Part shown: piece after piece, positions 46,401 through 54,571 of the stretch
Layout of the letters: the number at the start of each line of letters is the position of its first letter
How positions within the stretch are numbered: position 1 is the stretch's first letter
Source of the DNA: Nocardia seriolae NBRC 15557
GTDB taxonomy: Bacteria; Actinomycetota; Actinomycetes; Mycobacteriales; Mycobacteriaceae
DNA length: 59,135 nucleotides
Direction: 5' to 3'
Assembly: GCF_007990715.1 (NCBI RefSeq)
Contig: NZ_BJWY01000029.1
Location: 1-59,135, forward strand
The notes under the pieces: model-generated
What the model was told of the DNA's origin: nothing
Databases searched by the model: none
What the model saw: the letters and a program-made list of their open reading frames with translations, nothing else
Position numbers and translations under genes: made by a program

Positions 46401-46744
46401 CCCTTCTCCGGCTCGTCGGTGACCTTGACGACCAGGCCCTTCGACTCGGCCTGCCCCGATGCCGCGGGCACGGTCGAGAACAGCGTGCCGGTCGGCAGGT
46501 CCCGCAGCACCTGGCACGGCAGGCTCACATCCAGGTTCAAAGGCACATACGACACCAGCGGGGCATCGACATTCGCCGTATCCCCTTGCGGCCAATGCAG
46601 TGTCGGCCGGTCCTGGTGGACCGGCAGGATCGGCGTGATCACCGCCAGCAGGAATCCGAGTAACCCGGACACCAGGGCGACGAGGCGGATGCGGTGGAAC
46701 GCTCGGGAGTCTGCGCGCACGAGCACCGACTCTATCGACCCCAT
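43466..46744 (-). CDS. Arabinosyltransferase, EmbC-like (first of two)
   Basis: 1092 residues from ATG 46744, preceded by GGAGG five bases upstream; the open frame upstream belongs to a TnpB remnant. It has the same Emb architecture as its neighbour: an N-terminal helix, a periplasmic jelly-roll-like domain, the GT-C loop ANTSDDGYILNMARASKDSG (D273-D274), then FGVAEAPFGW, NGLRPEPLIAAGALLTW and a C-terminal sugar-binding domain (WLAVTPPR, RPFDHHDGV, GGPLGWTGLLLEA). Met280 corresponds to EmbB Met306. A Ser/Gly/Thr-rich insert lies at ~825-860. Expected role: α-(1→5)/(1→3) arabinan assembly. Which arabinan (cell wall or LAM) it builds cannot be read from the sequence. Confidence 0.93.
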   Translation of the reverse strand: MGSIESVLVRADSRAFHRIRLVALVSGLLGFLLAVITPILPVHQDRPTLHWPQGDTANVDAPLVSYVPLNLDVSLPCQVLRDLPTGTLFSTVPAASGQAESKGLVVKVTDEPEKGRTLSVLVRLIPLLSAPVSEIGDCTSITVHSDATETRVEFAGVNREDGTPFVGKVSGDTRPQVVGLFTDLNRDQLGNASATVNIDARFTSSPNWTKRAATIGAVVFTLIALFALHLLDTSDGRKPRRFVPAHWWRVRLADVAVIGTLLVWHVIGANTSDDGYILNMARASKDSGYMANYYRWFGVAEAPFGWPHEVLAWMTRISDSSPWMRLPALLAGITCWLVISREVLPRLGSRVRRDNIAIWTAGLVFLAAWMPYDNGLRPEPLIAAGALLTWCSIERSIATGRLLPAAVGVLIAAFSLAAGPTGLICIAALIAGARPVLMVIIKRAEGPGSWLLRYGALLAPGVAAGTLVLVVVFADQTLASVMEATRVRTLIGPNVAWFDERTRWDSLLTLSPDGSLARRFGILAMLLCLGVCVMVMLRKNGRIPGTSRGPSARILGIIFMSLFLMMFTPTKWTHHFGVYAGLAGSVAALTAVAVGVNGIRSPRNRTLFTAAVFFLLAITFTGPNGWWYVSSYGVPWFDKAPLIAGKGFSTLFLGLAVLCLLVAAYQHFREPYAPPKPVRGFDKFASMPLTVAAAALVLFEVLSLAKAAVGQYPAYSIAESNLRALKGDSCALANEVLVETDTADSLLHPWTGSDADGLAAENTGFTPNGVASDLTADAEETVTGGANSVNDSKSGNKTSKTTGAGTGGGKSEEVGINGSSVALPFGLDPAKTPVMGSYTDGEQQVSKLTTQWYNAEKLNSVRNDPAYKVLIVTAAGRIKSIDKDGVETYGQDLFVEYGTRDAQGNVTNTGKIRPIDIGPSPSWRNLRVPLDQIPAGANAIRLVLNDADITPRQWLAVTPPRLPKLETLNSLVGDRAPVLEDWHVGLAFPCQRPFDHHDGVAEVPEWRILPDRVGQDASNAWQDDIGGGPLGWTGLLLEAETRPSYLNHDWRRDWGALEQFTPYVPNANTKPTLDVTVQTRSGLSKDAPIKVK

Positions 46745-46752
46745 TCCGCCGC

Positions 46753-47025
46753 CTCGGAGAGGCTGCACTTTGGCGTCCTCCCTACCTTGAAGGGTGGGGA
46801 TTCCTGCCAGCGCCTGGCGGGCGCTCTGGGCGGGTTCCTGTTTCGCTGGGACGTGTCTGCCGCCTGGGCGGCAGAACTTACCGCCCCTCCGCAGGCGTTC
46901 AGCCTCTCCGCCCGTCCGGCGGCGAGGATGTTGCGTGACGCGTTGAGATCGCGGTCGAGGACCACCCCCGCACGCCGGGCACGTCCGCACCCGCTGGTAG
47001 CCGAAAACGCGGATGTCAGTCAGGA
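46753..47025 (-). pseudogene. C-terminal remnant of an IS200/IS605-family TnpB gene
   Basis: The zinc-ribbon end of TnpB is readable in two alternating frames: VFGYQRVRTCPACG, then (after one extra G in a G-run near 46966) VLDRDLNASRNILAAGRAER and LNACGG, then back to the first frame for VPAKQEPAQSARQALAGIPT and LQGREDAKVQ. CPxCG, DRD-N-A-x-N-I and KQEP...GIPxLQ are the usual TnpB ending. The RuvC catalytic part and TnpA are absent, and two frameshifts make it non-coding. Its end runs into the start of the first emb gene, so the insertion lies within the emb promoter region. Confidence 0.78.
46772..46804 (-). ncRNA. Possible residual omegaRNA/right-end hairpin of the TnpB element
   Basis: On the minus strand the segment reads GGAATCCCCACCCTTCAAGG followed by TAGGGAGGACGCCA. 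The pattern GAATCCC-hairpin-GGGAGGA near the 3' end of tnpB is typical of the right end of IS605-type elements, from which the guide RNA is made. With TnpB dead, any RNA would be an orphan. It also lies 28-60 bp before the emb start codon. Confidence 0.4.
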
Positions 47026-47076
47026 TGGTTGTTATCCGAACTGGGCGTGGGGCCGGGCCGGAAGACAAGAGGAAGC

Positions 47077-48957
47077 ATGACCGAGCTGCGACCTGGCGAA
47101 GTAATCGCCGGGTATGTGATCGCGCGGCGAATCGGGGCCGGGGGATCGGGCGTCGTCTATGCGGCGCGGCACCCGCGGTTACCGAGGCTTACAGCTCTCA
47201 AGATCTTGAAACGCGATGATGTCGTGGTCGGGGAGGACGACGGCTGGCGGCGTTTCGAGCGGGAGGCCGATATCGCCGCGCACTTCGACCATCCGAATAT
47301 CGTGCAGGTCTACGACCGCGGCGTCGCCGACGACCTGCTGTGGATCTCCATGCAGTTCATCGACGGCATGGATGCCGCTGAGCTGCACCATGTTTCGCCC
47401 GATCGCGGGCTGCGCATCGCCACCGAGATCGGGGCCGCGCTGGACTACGCGCACGACAAGGGCGTGCTGCACCGGGATGTGAAGCCCTCCAACATTCTCA
47501 TCGCCGCTCCCGACAGCGGCCGTCCCGAGCGCGCCCTGCTCACCGACTTCGGCATCGCCCGGCTGCGCGACGAGACCATCAAGCTCACCCATACCGGAAA
47601 TATCTCCGCCACTTTCGCTTTCGCATCACCCGAACAGGTGAGCGGCAAACCGGTCGGTCCTCGATCCGATCAATACTCCCTGGCCTGCACGCTTTTCGTA
47701 CTGCTCACCGACCACCGGCCCTTCCGCGCCGACAATCCACTGGGCTGGGTGCACGCCCACACCCAGGAGCGGCCGCTGCGCGTCAGCGAGGTCAATCCCG
47801 AACTCCCCGCCGCCATGGACGCGGTCTTCGACCGGGCGATGGCCAAGAATCCGGACGACCGCTACGACAGCTGCGCGGACTTCGCCTACGCCGCCACCGA
47901 GGCCTACTACTCTGATCCGGCGCTGGCGCTCACCGCCCCGGCGCGCCTGCTGCCGCATCCGCCCCCGCCCCGGCGATCCGGCCGGGACCGGAAACAGCTG
48001 TGGCAGAGCCTGTTACACAGCCGCACCCTGGTACCGCTGGCCGCGGCGGCGATCACCGCCGCCGGTGTCGGCTTCGCCCTGCACCGGACCGACCCGCCGC
48101 CCATCGTGGCCACCGGCGGCCTGGTTCCGGACAAGTTCGTCGGCATCTGGCTGGCCACCGAGGGCCAGACCAACTACCGGCTGACCGTGCAGCAGGCCAA
48201 GATCGGCGATCCGGTGCTGTCCAATCGCGTGGACGGCGTTCTGCCCAACGGCAATCCGTTCCACTGCGAGTTCTCCGCGCCGCTGGACGAGGTGCCCCGC
48301 GACGGCGACCGGCTGATCGTCGGCACCTCCCAGATCGTCGCCCGGGAACCGGCCAATGCCTGCAAGGCCAATGGCCCGACCACCCTCACCCTGCTGGCCG
48401 ACGGCCGCGTCAGCCGCAAAACCGATGTGAGCGGCCTGATCACCTACGCCAGCGCCGACACCGTGATCACCTCCTGGGGCCGCGACGACACCGCCATCGC
48501 CCGTGCCTTCCCCAGCCTGATCGGCCGGCTCGCCTCCACCGGGACCTCGGTCGGCTGGCAGGGCGGATCGTGCGCGGCCCGGGACCCGGGCCCGGGGGAG
48601 GCGGCCCAGGGCGCGCACCGGGTGCGGTGCAATGCCGACGACAACACCGGCCAGGTGCACTTCGACGTCATCGACTTCGACACCCGACCCGGACAATCCG
48701 TGGGCCAGCTCTTCTTCGACAACAAGATCCGCACCGTCGGGGTCAGCCACGACGACGTGGCGGGCGAACTGACCGTCACCACCGCGGCCGCCGTGGATCC
48801 GGCCGCCACCCAGGACACCGAGGCCCATCGCGCGCTCGCCACCGTCACCTTCCCCGATGGTGACCCCAGATCCCGATTCGTCATGGTGCTGCGCTGGCCC
48901 GGGCACACCGTGGACAGCCTCCTGACCGACTGGCTCGAAAGGGCTCCCCTGAAGTAG
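47077..48957 (+). CDS. Membrane Ser/Thr protein kinase with extracellular domain (1 of 2)
   Basis: 626 residues from ATG 47077, with GAGGAAG upstream. Kinase domain ~8-275: GAGGSGVVYAARHP, Lys in TALKILKRDD, GVLHRDVKPSNILIA and LTDFGIARLRDE. The activation segment is unusual (HTGNISATFAFASPEQ instead of GT-x-x-Y-MAPEQ). A Pro/Arg-rich juxtamembrane linker and one helix (LVPLAAAAITAAGVGFAL) lead to a ~280-residue exported domain starting VPDKFVGIWLATEGQTNYRL. There are no PASTA repeats. It is transcribed divergently from the emb genes, across the TnpB remnant, and 29 bp before a sister kinase. By analogy with PknH/EmbR it may tune arabinan synthesis, but no direct evidence is present. Confidence 0.93.
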   Translation: MTELRPGEVIAGYVIARRIGAGGSGVVYAARHPRLPRLTALKILKRDDVVVGEDDGWRRFEREADIAAHFDHPNIVQVYDRGVADDLLWISMQFIDGMDAAELHHVSPDRGLRIATEIGAALDYAHDKGVLHRDVKPSNILIAAPDSGRPERALLTDFGIARLRDETIKLTHTGNISATFAFASPEQVSGKPVGPRSDQYSLACTLFVLLTDHRPFRADNPLGWVHAHTQERPLRVSEVNPELPAAMDAVFDRAMAKNPDDRYDSCADFAYAATEAYYSDPALALTAPARLLPHPPPPRRSGRDRKQLWQSLLHSRTLVPLAAAAITAAGVGFALHRTDPPPIVATGGLVPDKFVGIWLATEGQTNYRLTVQQAKIGDPVLSNRVDGVLPNGNPFHCEFSAPLDEVPRDGDRLIVGTSQIVAREPANACKANGPTTLTLLADGRVSRKTDVSGLITYASADTVITSWGRDDTAIARAFPSLIGRLASTGTSVGWQGGSCAARDPGPGEAAQGAHRVRCNADDNTGQVHFDVIDFDTRPGQSVGQLFFDNKIRTVGVSHDDVAGELTVTTAAAVDPAATQDTEAHRALATVTFPDGDPRSRFVMVLRWPGHTVDSLLTDWLERAPLK

Positions 48958-48986
48958 GTAGTTCCGTAGTAGGTAGGTGCGCGACC

Positions 48987-50552
48987 ATGGCCGAGCTGAA
49001 GCCGGGCGAGGACATCGCCGGTTACGTCATCGAACGCTGGATCGGCGCGGGGGGATCGGGCACGGTCTACGCCGCCCGCCATCCCCGGCTACCGCGCCTG
49101 GCCGCCCTCAAGGTCTTCAATCGCGAGGAGGTGAACGCCGATGCCGAGGGCTGGCGGCGCTTCGAGCGCGAGGCCGACATCACCGCCCGCTTCGACCACC
49201 CGAATATCGTCTCGGTCTACGACCGCGGGCGCGATGACGGCCGCCTGTGGATCGCCATGCAGTACGTGGAAGGCCCGGACGCGGACGGACTTTCGGGGCT
49301 GTCGCCGGAACGGGCGCTGCGGATCGGCGCGGGCATCGCGGCCGCGCTGGACTACGCGCACAGCAAGGGCGTGCTGCACCGGGATGTGAAGCCGTCCAAC
49401 ATCATGCTCTCCCCGGCCGAGGACGGCCGCCCCGAGCGCGCGCTGCTGACCGACTTCGGGATCGCCCGGCTGCGCGACGAGACCACCCATGTCACCAAGA
49501 CCGGGGACATCTCCGCGACCTTCGCCTATGCGTCTCCGGAGCAGGTGTCGGGCCGCCCGCTGGACCCGCGCACCGACCAATACTCGCTGGCCTGCACGCT
49601 TTTCGTGCTGCTCACCGGATCTCGGCCGTTCCTGGCGACCGATCTGGCCGGTCTCATCTACGCGCACACCAGCACGCCGCCGCTGCACGTGACCCAGGTG
49701 CGCCCGGATCTGTCGCCCCGGTTCGACGCCGTCTTCGATCGCGCCCTCGCCAAGCATCCGGACGAAAGGTACGCCTGCTGTACCGATTTCACCGACGCCG
49801 CCTGGGACGCGTGGCGGGCGGGTGTCATGCCGACCGCGATCGAGACGCCGCCGGGCTTCGTCACCGATCCCACCGTGCTGCGCTCCTCGCGCACCGACCC
49901 GACCCTGCTGCGGCCGGGCGGGCATCACACCGACCCCGGGTTGCCGGCCTACGGCGCGAGCGCGGGATTCGTCGAAGACGGTGCGCCACACCGGCATCGG
50001 ACTCCCGAACCGGTGCGCACCGCCCCGGGGACGGGCCGCGGAGTGCTGATCGGGCTGCTGGCGGTGCTGGCGGCGGCCGTGCTCGGCGGCAGCGCGATCG
50101 GGGTGGTCGCCGAGCTGGAGAGCCACGGAACCCCCAGCGGCGCACCGCTGTCCGCCGCCATCCCGACCATGGCGAGCGTGCTGTCGACCACCGCGGTCGC
50201 CGCCACGGTGCCCGCCGCGCCCGCGGGCCGGGTGCCGGCGGAGTTCGTCGGCGAATGGACCGGGACCAGCGATACCAACACCAATGACTACCGCTTGACC
50301 ATTCGCCAGGGCGAGCTGAACCATTCGCTGGTGACCTCGACGATCCTGAGTGGCGGCCGGGTGATCTGCGTCTTCGACTATCGGCTGCTGGGGGTGCCGA
50401 GCACGGGCGACATCACGCTCGGGGCGGGCGCCCTCAGCTCGGGCGGCAGCGGCTGCACGGTCCAGGGCACGCACGAACTGGTGCTGAGCAACGGCCTGAT
50501 CACCCGCGCGCTGTCGGTGAGCGGCTTCGTGACCTATCGCAAGGCGGGGTGA
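48987..50552 (+). CDS. Membrane Ser/Thr protein kinase with extracellular domain (2 of 2)
   Basis: 521 residues from ATG 48987. Paralogue of the preceding kinase: GAGGSGTVYAARHPRLPRLA, Lys in AALKVFNREE, GVLHRDVKPSNIMLS and LTDFGIARLRDE, then the same odd activation segment (KTGDISATFAYASPEQ). A longer Pro/Thr-rich linker (~285-350), one helix (GVLIGLLAVLAAAVLGGSAI) and a shorter ~120-residue ectodomain starting VPAEFVGEWTGTSDTNTNDY follow. This shares FVG-x-W, N-D/T-Y-R-L-T and a C-x-F pattern with the first half of the sister's ectodomain. The stop is 1 bp from the convergent glycosyltransferase stop. Confidence 0.93.
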   Translation: MAELKPGEDIAGYVIERWIGAGGSGTVYAARHPRLPRLAALKVFNREEVNADAEGWRRFEREADITARFDHPNIVSVYDRGRDDGRLWIAMQYVEGPDADGLSGLSPERALRIGAGIAAALDYAHSKGVLHRDVKPSNIMLSPAEDGRPERALLTDFGIARLRDETTHVTKTGDISATFAYASPEQVSGRPLDPRTDQYSLACTLFVLLTGSRPFLATDLAGLIYAHTSTPPLHVTQVRPDLSPRFDAVFDRALAKHPDERYACCTDFTDAAWDAWRAGVMPTAIETPPGFVTDPTVLRSSRTDPTLLRPGGHHTDPGLPAYGASAGFVEDGAPHRHRTPEPVRTAPGTGRGVLIGLLAVLAAAVLGGSAIGVVAELESHGTPSGAPLSAAIPTMASVLSTTAVAATVPAAPAGRVPAEFVGEWTGTSDTNTNDYRLTIRQGELNHSLVTSTILSGGRVICVFDYRLLGVPSTGDITLGAGALSSGGSGCTVQGTHELVLSNGLITRALSVSGFVTYRKAG

Positions 50553-50553
50553 G

Positions 50554-52419
50554 CTACACCAGGCCGCGCACATCCCAGAGCCACACGCCGTCAACGTATT
50601 TCGCAGGGAAGCCGAGCAGTTGATCCAGGGTCAGGCGCAGGGTGTCGCCATTGTCGGTGGGCGGCAGCACCACCACGTCGGCGTGCCAGTAGCGCAGGTC
50701 CGTCAGGGCCTGGGCGCGCGCGGCCTCGTCCACCACCGGCACCGTATTGGACTGCTGCGCCCGCATCAGCAGGCTCGCGGTGGGCCGATCGTCCGGGCCG
50801 TAGCGGCCCTTCTTGGAGCTGCCGGTCGGGCCGACGAAATAGCCACCGGCGAGCGGGAATTCGAAGCCCGAGTCGATCTGCCAGCGCAGCGCGCGGGCGT
50901 CGGGCGGGGTCGGCGGCGGCGCGATCACCACCGAGCCGTGCGAAACGTATTGCCGCACCGTGCCATCGGTGAAGAAGGCCGGGGTGGCCGGGCGCTGCAC
51001 CACCGGCAGGATGGTCGGGGTGAGCGGCAGCAGGGCGAAGACCAGCGCCGCGAACAGGGCCAGCGGCCGCCAGTCGGTCGCCGAGACCTTCCAGTAGTCC
51101 AGCGCCCGCTGGGTGGCCAGCGCCAGGATGAGGGCGATGGCCGGAATCGCGGCCATGGTGAAACGCGATTCCAGCACCGTATCCAGCAGTGCGACATTCT
51201 CCAGCCGCTTCCACGGCAGGCCGATGCCGGTGTCGTGCTTCCCGATCATCAGGGTCGCGCCCAGCGACAGCACGGTGAACACCACGATCACAGTGGCGGC
51301 CGCCCGCACCACCCGCTCCCGCCACATGAGCACCGCGGCCACCACGACCCTGATCCACAGCGGCCAGCCGAAGTAGGAGTTCTCCTCGGTGGGATTGATG
51401 GCCACGTTCTGACCGTGCGCGACCATCCCGCCCAGCGATTCCGATGGGAACTGGAACAGCGCCTTCAGGTCGTTCTGCATCGTCCCGTGGTCGATGCTGC
51501 GGTAGGACTGCGGGCCGAAGAACTTCCACCACAGCGGAATCTCGGTGAACGCCAGCGTGATCAGCGCGGCCAGCAGCACGGTCGGGGTGACGGTGCGCAG
51601 CGCGCGCAGCCCGGTCTTCGGCGCGTGCAGGTAGTAGACGAGCGCGAAAACCCCGAAGGACAGCGCGAAAATGAGCAGCGGCTCCTCGCCCAGCGCGATC
51701 TGCAGGGCCACCAGCAGACTCAGGACGAAGGCGTCGCGATTGCGGCGCGCCTTGCGTACTTCCTGGGAGGCATTGGCGCGCTTGGTCATCCGGATGAGCT
51801 GCAGCGCGATCAGCGGAAGCAGGGCCAGCACCACGAAATTCGGGTGCGCGTTGGCGTGCGAGATCATGGCCGGGGCGAAGCCGCAGAACAGGCCGCCCAC
51901 GGCCGCCGCGAACTTGGACGCGACCGCTTCGCGGGAGAACAGCCAGTACCAGGCGAAGGCGGTGCCGAACAGGCCCAGGGTGAGCACCAGCACGAAGGTG
52001 ACGGTCGGCCCGAACAGCAGGGTGACCGGCGTCAGCGGCACGCCGACACCGAACATGGCGGTATTGGCCATCATGTTCACGCCGTCGGGATAGTTCTGCA
52101 GCAGACTGCCGAGCGGGTTCTCCAGGTGCGCCACATTGTGCGCGGTGACGGCGAAGAACCACTCCCACATGGTCTGGTCCTGGCCGCTCTTGATGAGGTA
52201 GCCGCGATCGGTGTGCAACCACTGGCCCGACAGCACCAGCACCGCCAGCGACAGGTACGCGGCGGCCACGATCAGATCGGCACGCGCCAGCCGTAGTCGC
52301 CGGACGGTCCGCTGCGTTCGAGTGAGCTTGGCGGAAGCCGACTCCGGCGCGGTCCGGTCGAGAACCGTTACCGCCGAATCGTCTTCAACCCCCCGGTCGA
52401 ATACCCGCCCCTGTACCAC
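50554..52419 (-). CDS. GT-C-type membrane glycosyltransferase of unknown specificity
   Basis: 621 residues from GTG 52419, chosen because GAGGAG lies seven bases upstream; the open frame extends 69 bp further. A ~45-residue cytoplasmic start, about twelve membrane helices and a C-terminal periplasmic domain from ~480. The first extracytoplasmic loop holds HTDRGYLIKSGQDQTMWEWF and NYPDGVNMMANTAMFGVGVP, in the position of a GT-C catalytic loop. It differs from AftA, AftB and Emb and is not in the M. tuberculosis emb cluster as I know it. Placement next to aftA suggests an envelope polysaccharide substrate with a polyprenyl-phosphate-sugar donor. Linkage unknown. Confidence 0.78.
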   Translation of the reverse strand: MVQGRVFDRGVEDDSAVTVLDRTAPESASAKLTRTQRTVRRLRLARADLIVAAAYLSLAVLVLSGQWLHTDRGYLIKSGQDQTMWEWFFAVTAHNVAHLENPLGSLLQNYPDGVNMMANTAMFGVGVPLTPVTLLFGPTVTFVLVLTLGLFGTAFAWYWLFSREAVASKFAAAVGGLFCGFAPAMISHANAHPNFVVLALLPLIALQLIRMTKRANASQEVRKARRNRDAFVLSLLVALQIALGEEPLLIFALSFGVFALVYYLHAPKTGLRALRTVTPTVLLAALITLAFTEIPLWWKFFGPQSYRSIDHGTMQNDLKALFQFPSESLGGMVAHGQNVAINPTEENSYFGWPLWIRVVVAAVLMWRERVVRAAATVIVVFTVLSLGATLMIGKHDTGIGLPWKRLENVALLDTVLESRFTMAAIPAIALILALATQRALDYWKVSATDWRPLALFAALVFALLPLTPTILPVVQRPATPAFFTDGTVRQYVSHGSVVIAPPPTPPDARALRWQIDSGFEFPLAGGYFVGPTGSSKKGRYGPDDRPTASLLMRAQQSNTVPVVDEAARAQALTDLRYWHADVVVLPPTDNGDTLRLTLDQLLGFPAKYVDGVWLWDVRGLV

Positions 52420-52575
52420 GCGCGAACTCCTCGATGCCTTGCAATGAGCGGCCCACGCTACCGGTTTCGCCTGAGATTGCACTGGCAAGTCGCGAAGTTA
52501 TCCACAGGAACGGGTATTTATCCACAGAATACGGGCGATTTCTGTTTATAAGTGATGCTTGTCTCGTTCCTTCCT

Positions 52576-54489
52576 TCAGACACGCACGACCAGGGTGAAC
52601 GGTCCGATATCGGTGATCCGGTAGTGCGGGTCATCGAAGAGCGACTTGGGGAACGACACCGTGAACCGCTTCACGTTCGGGTCGTTCGGGTAGACGTCCT
52701 GCGAGAGCCGCAGCGTGTAGTCGTTCCCGGAACTCCGGAACAGGAAGGCATCCGGCGCGCGCCAGCGGCAGTGGTTCAGCGCGTCGGTCAACTCCTGCGA
52801 TGTCTTGAATGTGCTCCACCGCTGGATCTCGGCGGTACGGGCGGCGAAGTCGGCCAGCGGGTTCGCGTAATGCGAAGTGAGAGCCTGGAATCCGTAGTAC
52901 GGATAGACGGCCAGGAAACTGGTGTCCGTGGTCAGCACCACGCTGGCGTCGCGCGGCCGCCCGGTCTGCTCGAGCAGCTTCGCGTCGATCTCGCGGTAGT
53001 ACGACACCGCCGAGGGCGCCCGCTTGTCCGCGCGCACACCATTGCCGTCGGTGTCGGTGTAGGCGGTGGTGATCTCCGCCGCGAGCACATTCGGGATCTC
53101 CTGGCTGAATCCGATGGCCCCGGCCAGCGCCACGGCCGCCGCGGCCAGCCGGAACCGGCCGGGCTCGTTGAGCGCCTGGTAGACCGCCCGCGCCCCCTCT
53201 GCGAACCCGAACACACCCGCCGCCGCCAGCAGGGCGTCGAGCGGGGCCTCGAGCCGGAAGGCCAGCAGGGTGGTGCCCGCCGCGGTCGCCGCCATGGACA
53301 GCAGGCACCACAGATAGATGGCGACCACACCGATGCCGAGCGCCTGCGCCCGCCGCGAACTGCCCGCCCGCAGCACCAGCCAGACGGTCCCGAGCAGGCA
53401 GAACGCACCGAGCAGATCGAACTGGGTCATGGGCAGCGGCAGCCGCGATCCGCTCTCGGGCAGGTAGTGGAAGGCCGAACCGGAACCCAGGGAAGCCTTA
53501 CCGGACAGGAACTTCAGCAGGAACGGCGTCCACACGGTCAGCGCCAGCACCCCGGCCACCACACCGATCCCGATCAGCCGCACCAGAATCGGCCACACCG
53601 CCCGCCATGTCCGCTGTGCGCGCCCCGCCAGCCCCGCGGCGATCAGCGCCATGAGACACACGGCGAACACCGCGACACCGAAGTACAGGCTGTAGAAGGT
53701 CGCGGCCAGACCCAGGAACAGCCCGGTCCCGACCACCGCGCCCCAGCCCCCGGCCGTCTCCTCGTCGCCATTCGTGACGGGCCGGTGCAGCGCACCCCAG
53801 GCCAGCACCAGCGCGGGCCCGAGCAGCAGCGTCAGCACCGCGCTGTACGCCTCCGGCGCACCGTAAGCCAGCGTCACCGCGGTCGTCGCGGACGCCACCG
53901 CCACCGCCCAATCGCCCCGAATCAGCTTGGACCACAACACCAGCGCGACCACCGCCGCCACCGCCAGCCCGATGATCGCGTACGGCTTGAACGCTTCCCA
54001 CCCGGCCATCCCGGTCAGGCTCGCGAACCGCCCGCCGACCCAGAACCACCCCGCCGGATAGAACGGCGGCAGATCGATGTAGTTCATATCGTGCAGCGCG
54101 GCACTGTCGGTCAGCCGCGTCAGGTACTGCGTCCGAAACTCCTGATCCACCGACATTCCGAACAGATACAGCTTGGTAGCCGCCAACGGCATCCCCAGCG
54201 TCACCGTCACGAACGCCGAAACCCCGCCCCAGGACAGCAGTTTCGCGAGCCATCCCCACTTGTTCATGCGCAACAGCACGATGGCCGCCACCAGCATGGC
54301 CAGCGCGACAACCTGCCCCACGGCGGTCAATGACCGAGTCACATTGGACGAGTTGAACGCCGGCCAGTGCACGGTGGAGAAGGCGACCAGTCCGACCCCG
54401 GCCACGACCCCCGCGACCACCGCCGCGAGCACCGCCTCACCGATAGCCCCACCGGTCTGCCGCGCCAGCAGCGTCACTCGCTCGCTCAT
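52576..54489 (-). CDS. aftA: Priming arabinofuranosyltransferase AftA
   Basis: 637 residues from ATG 54489 (a GTG two codons earlier is possible). A GT-C enzyme that adds the first arabinofuranose residues to galactan. The signature loop FGMSVDQEFRTQYLTRLTDS, then LHDMNYIDLPPFYPAGWFW and GGRFASLTG is typical of AftA. About thirteen helices precede a C-terminal periplasmic domain (TTAYTDTDGNGVRADKRAP, SYYREIDAKLLEQTG, TSFLAVYPYYGFQALTSHYA). Orthologue of Rv3792. In the classical order it lies between dprE2 and the emb genes. Here a VapBC pair intervenes on one side and two kinases plus a GT-C gene on the other. Confidence 0.96.
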   Translation of the reverse strand: MSERVTLLARQTGGAIGEAVLAAVVAGVVAGVGLVAFSTVHWPAFNSSNVTRSLTAVGQVVALAMLVAAIVLLRMNKWGWLAKLLSWGGVSAFVTVTLGMPLAATKLYLFGMSVDQEFRTQYLTRLTDSAALHDMNYIDLPPFYPAGWFWVGGRFASLTGMAGWEAFKPYAIIGLAVAAVVALVLWSKLIRGDWAVAVASATTAVTLAYGAPEAYSAVLTLLLGPALVLAWGALHRPVTNGDEETAGGWGAVVGTGLFLGLAATFYSLYFGVAVFAVCLMALIAAGLAGRAQRTWRAVWPILVRLIGIGVVAGVLALTVWTPFLLKFLSGKASLGSGSAFHYLPESGSRLPLPMTQFDLLGAFCLLGTVWLVLRAGSSRRAQALGIGVVAIYLWCLLSMAATAAGTTLLAFRLEAPLDALLAAAGVFGFAEGARAVYQALNEPGRFRLAAAAVALAGAIGFSQEIPNVLAAEITTAYTDTDGNGVRADKRAPSAVSYYREIDAKLLEQTGRPRDASVVLTTDTSFLAVYPYYGFQALTSHYANPLADFAARTAEIQRWSTFKTSQELTDALNHCRWRAPDAFLFRSSGNDYTLRLSQDVYPNDPNVKRFTVSFPKSLFDDPHYRITDIGPFTLVVRV

Positions 54490-54571
54490 CCGCACCCAGC
54501 CTCCGCATTCGTCTCCATGGACCGCGCGTCAGCCTAGTCACTATGTTCGGAACCGCCTCGAAGGAAGGGAT

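Noticed and set aside
46745..47068. Upstream extension of the first emb gene to 47068
   Set aside because: This stretch encodes TnpB remnant sequence (CPACG, KQEP) and not an Emb N-terminus; ATG 46744 has GGAGG at the right spacing.
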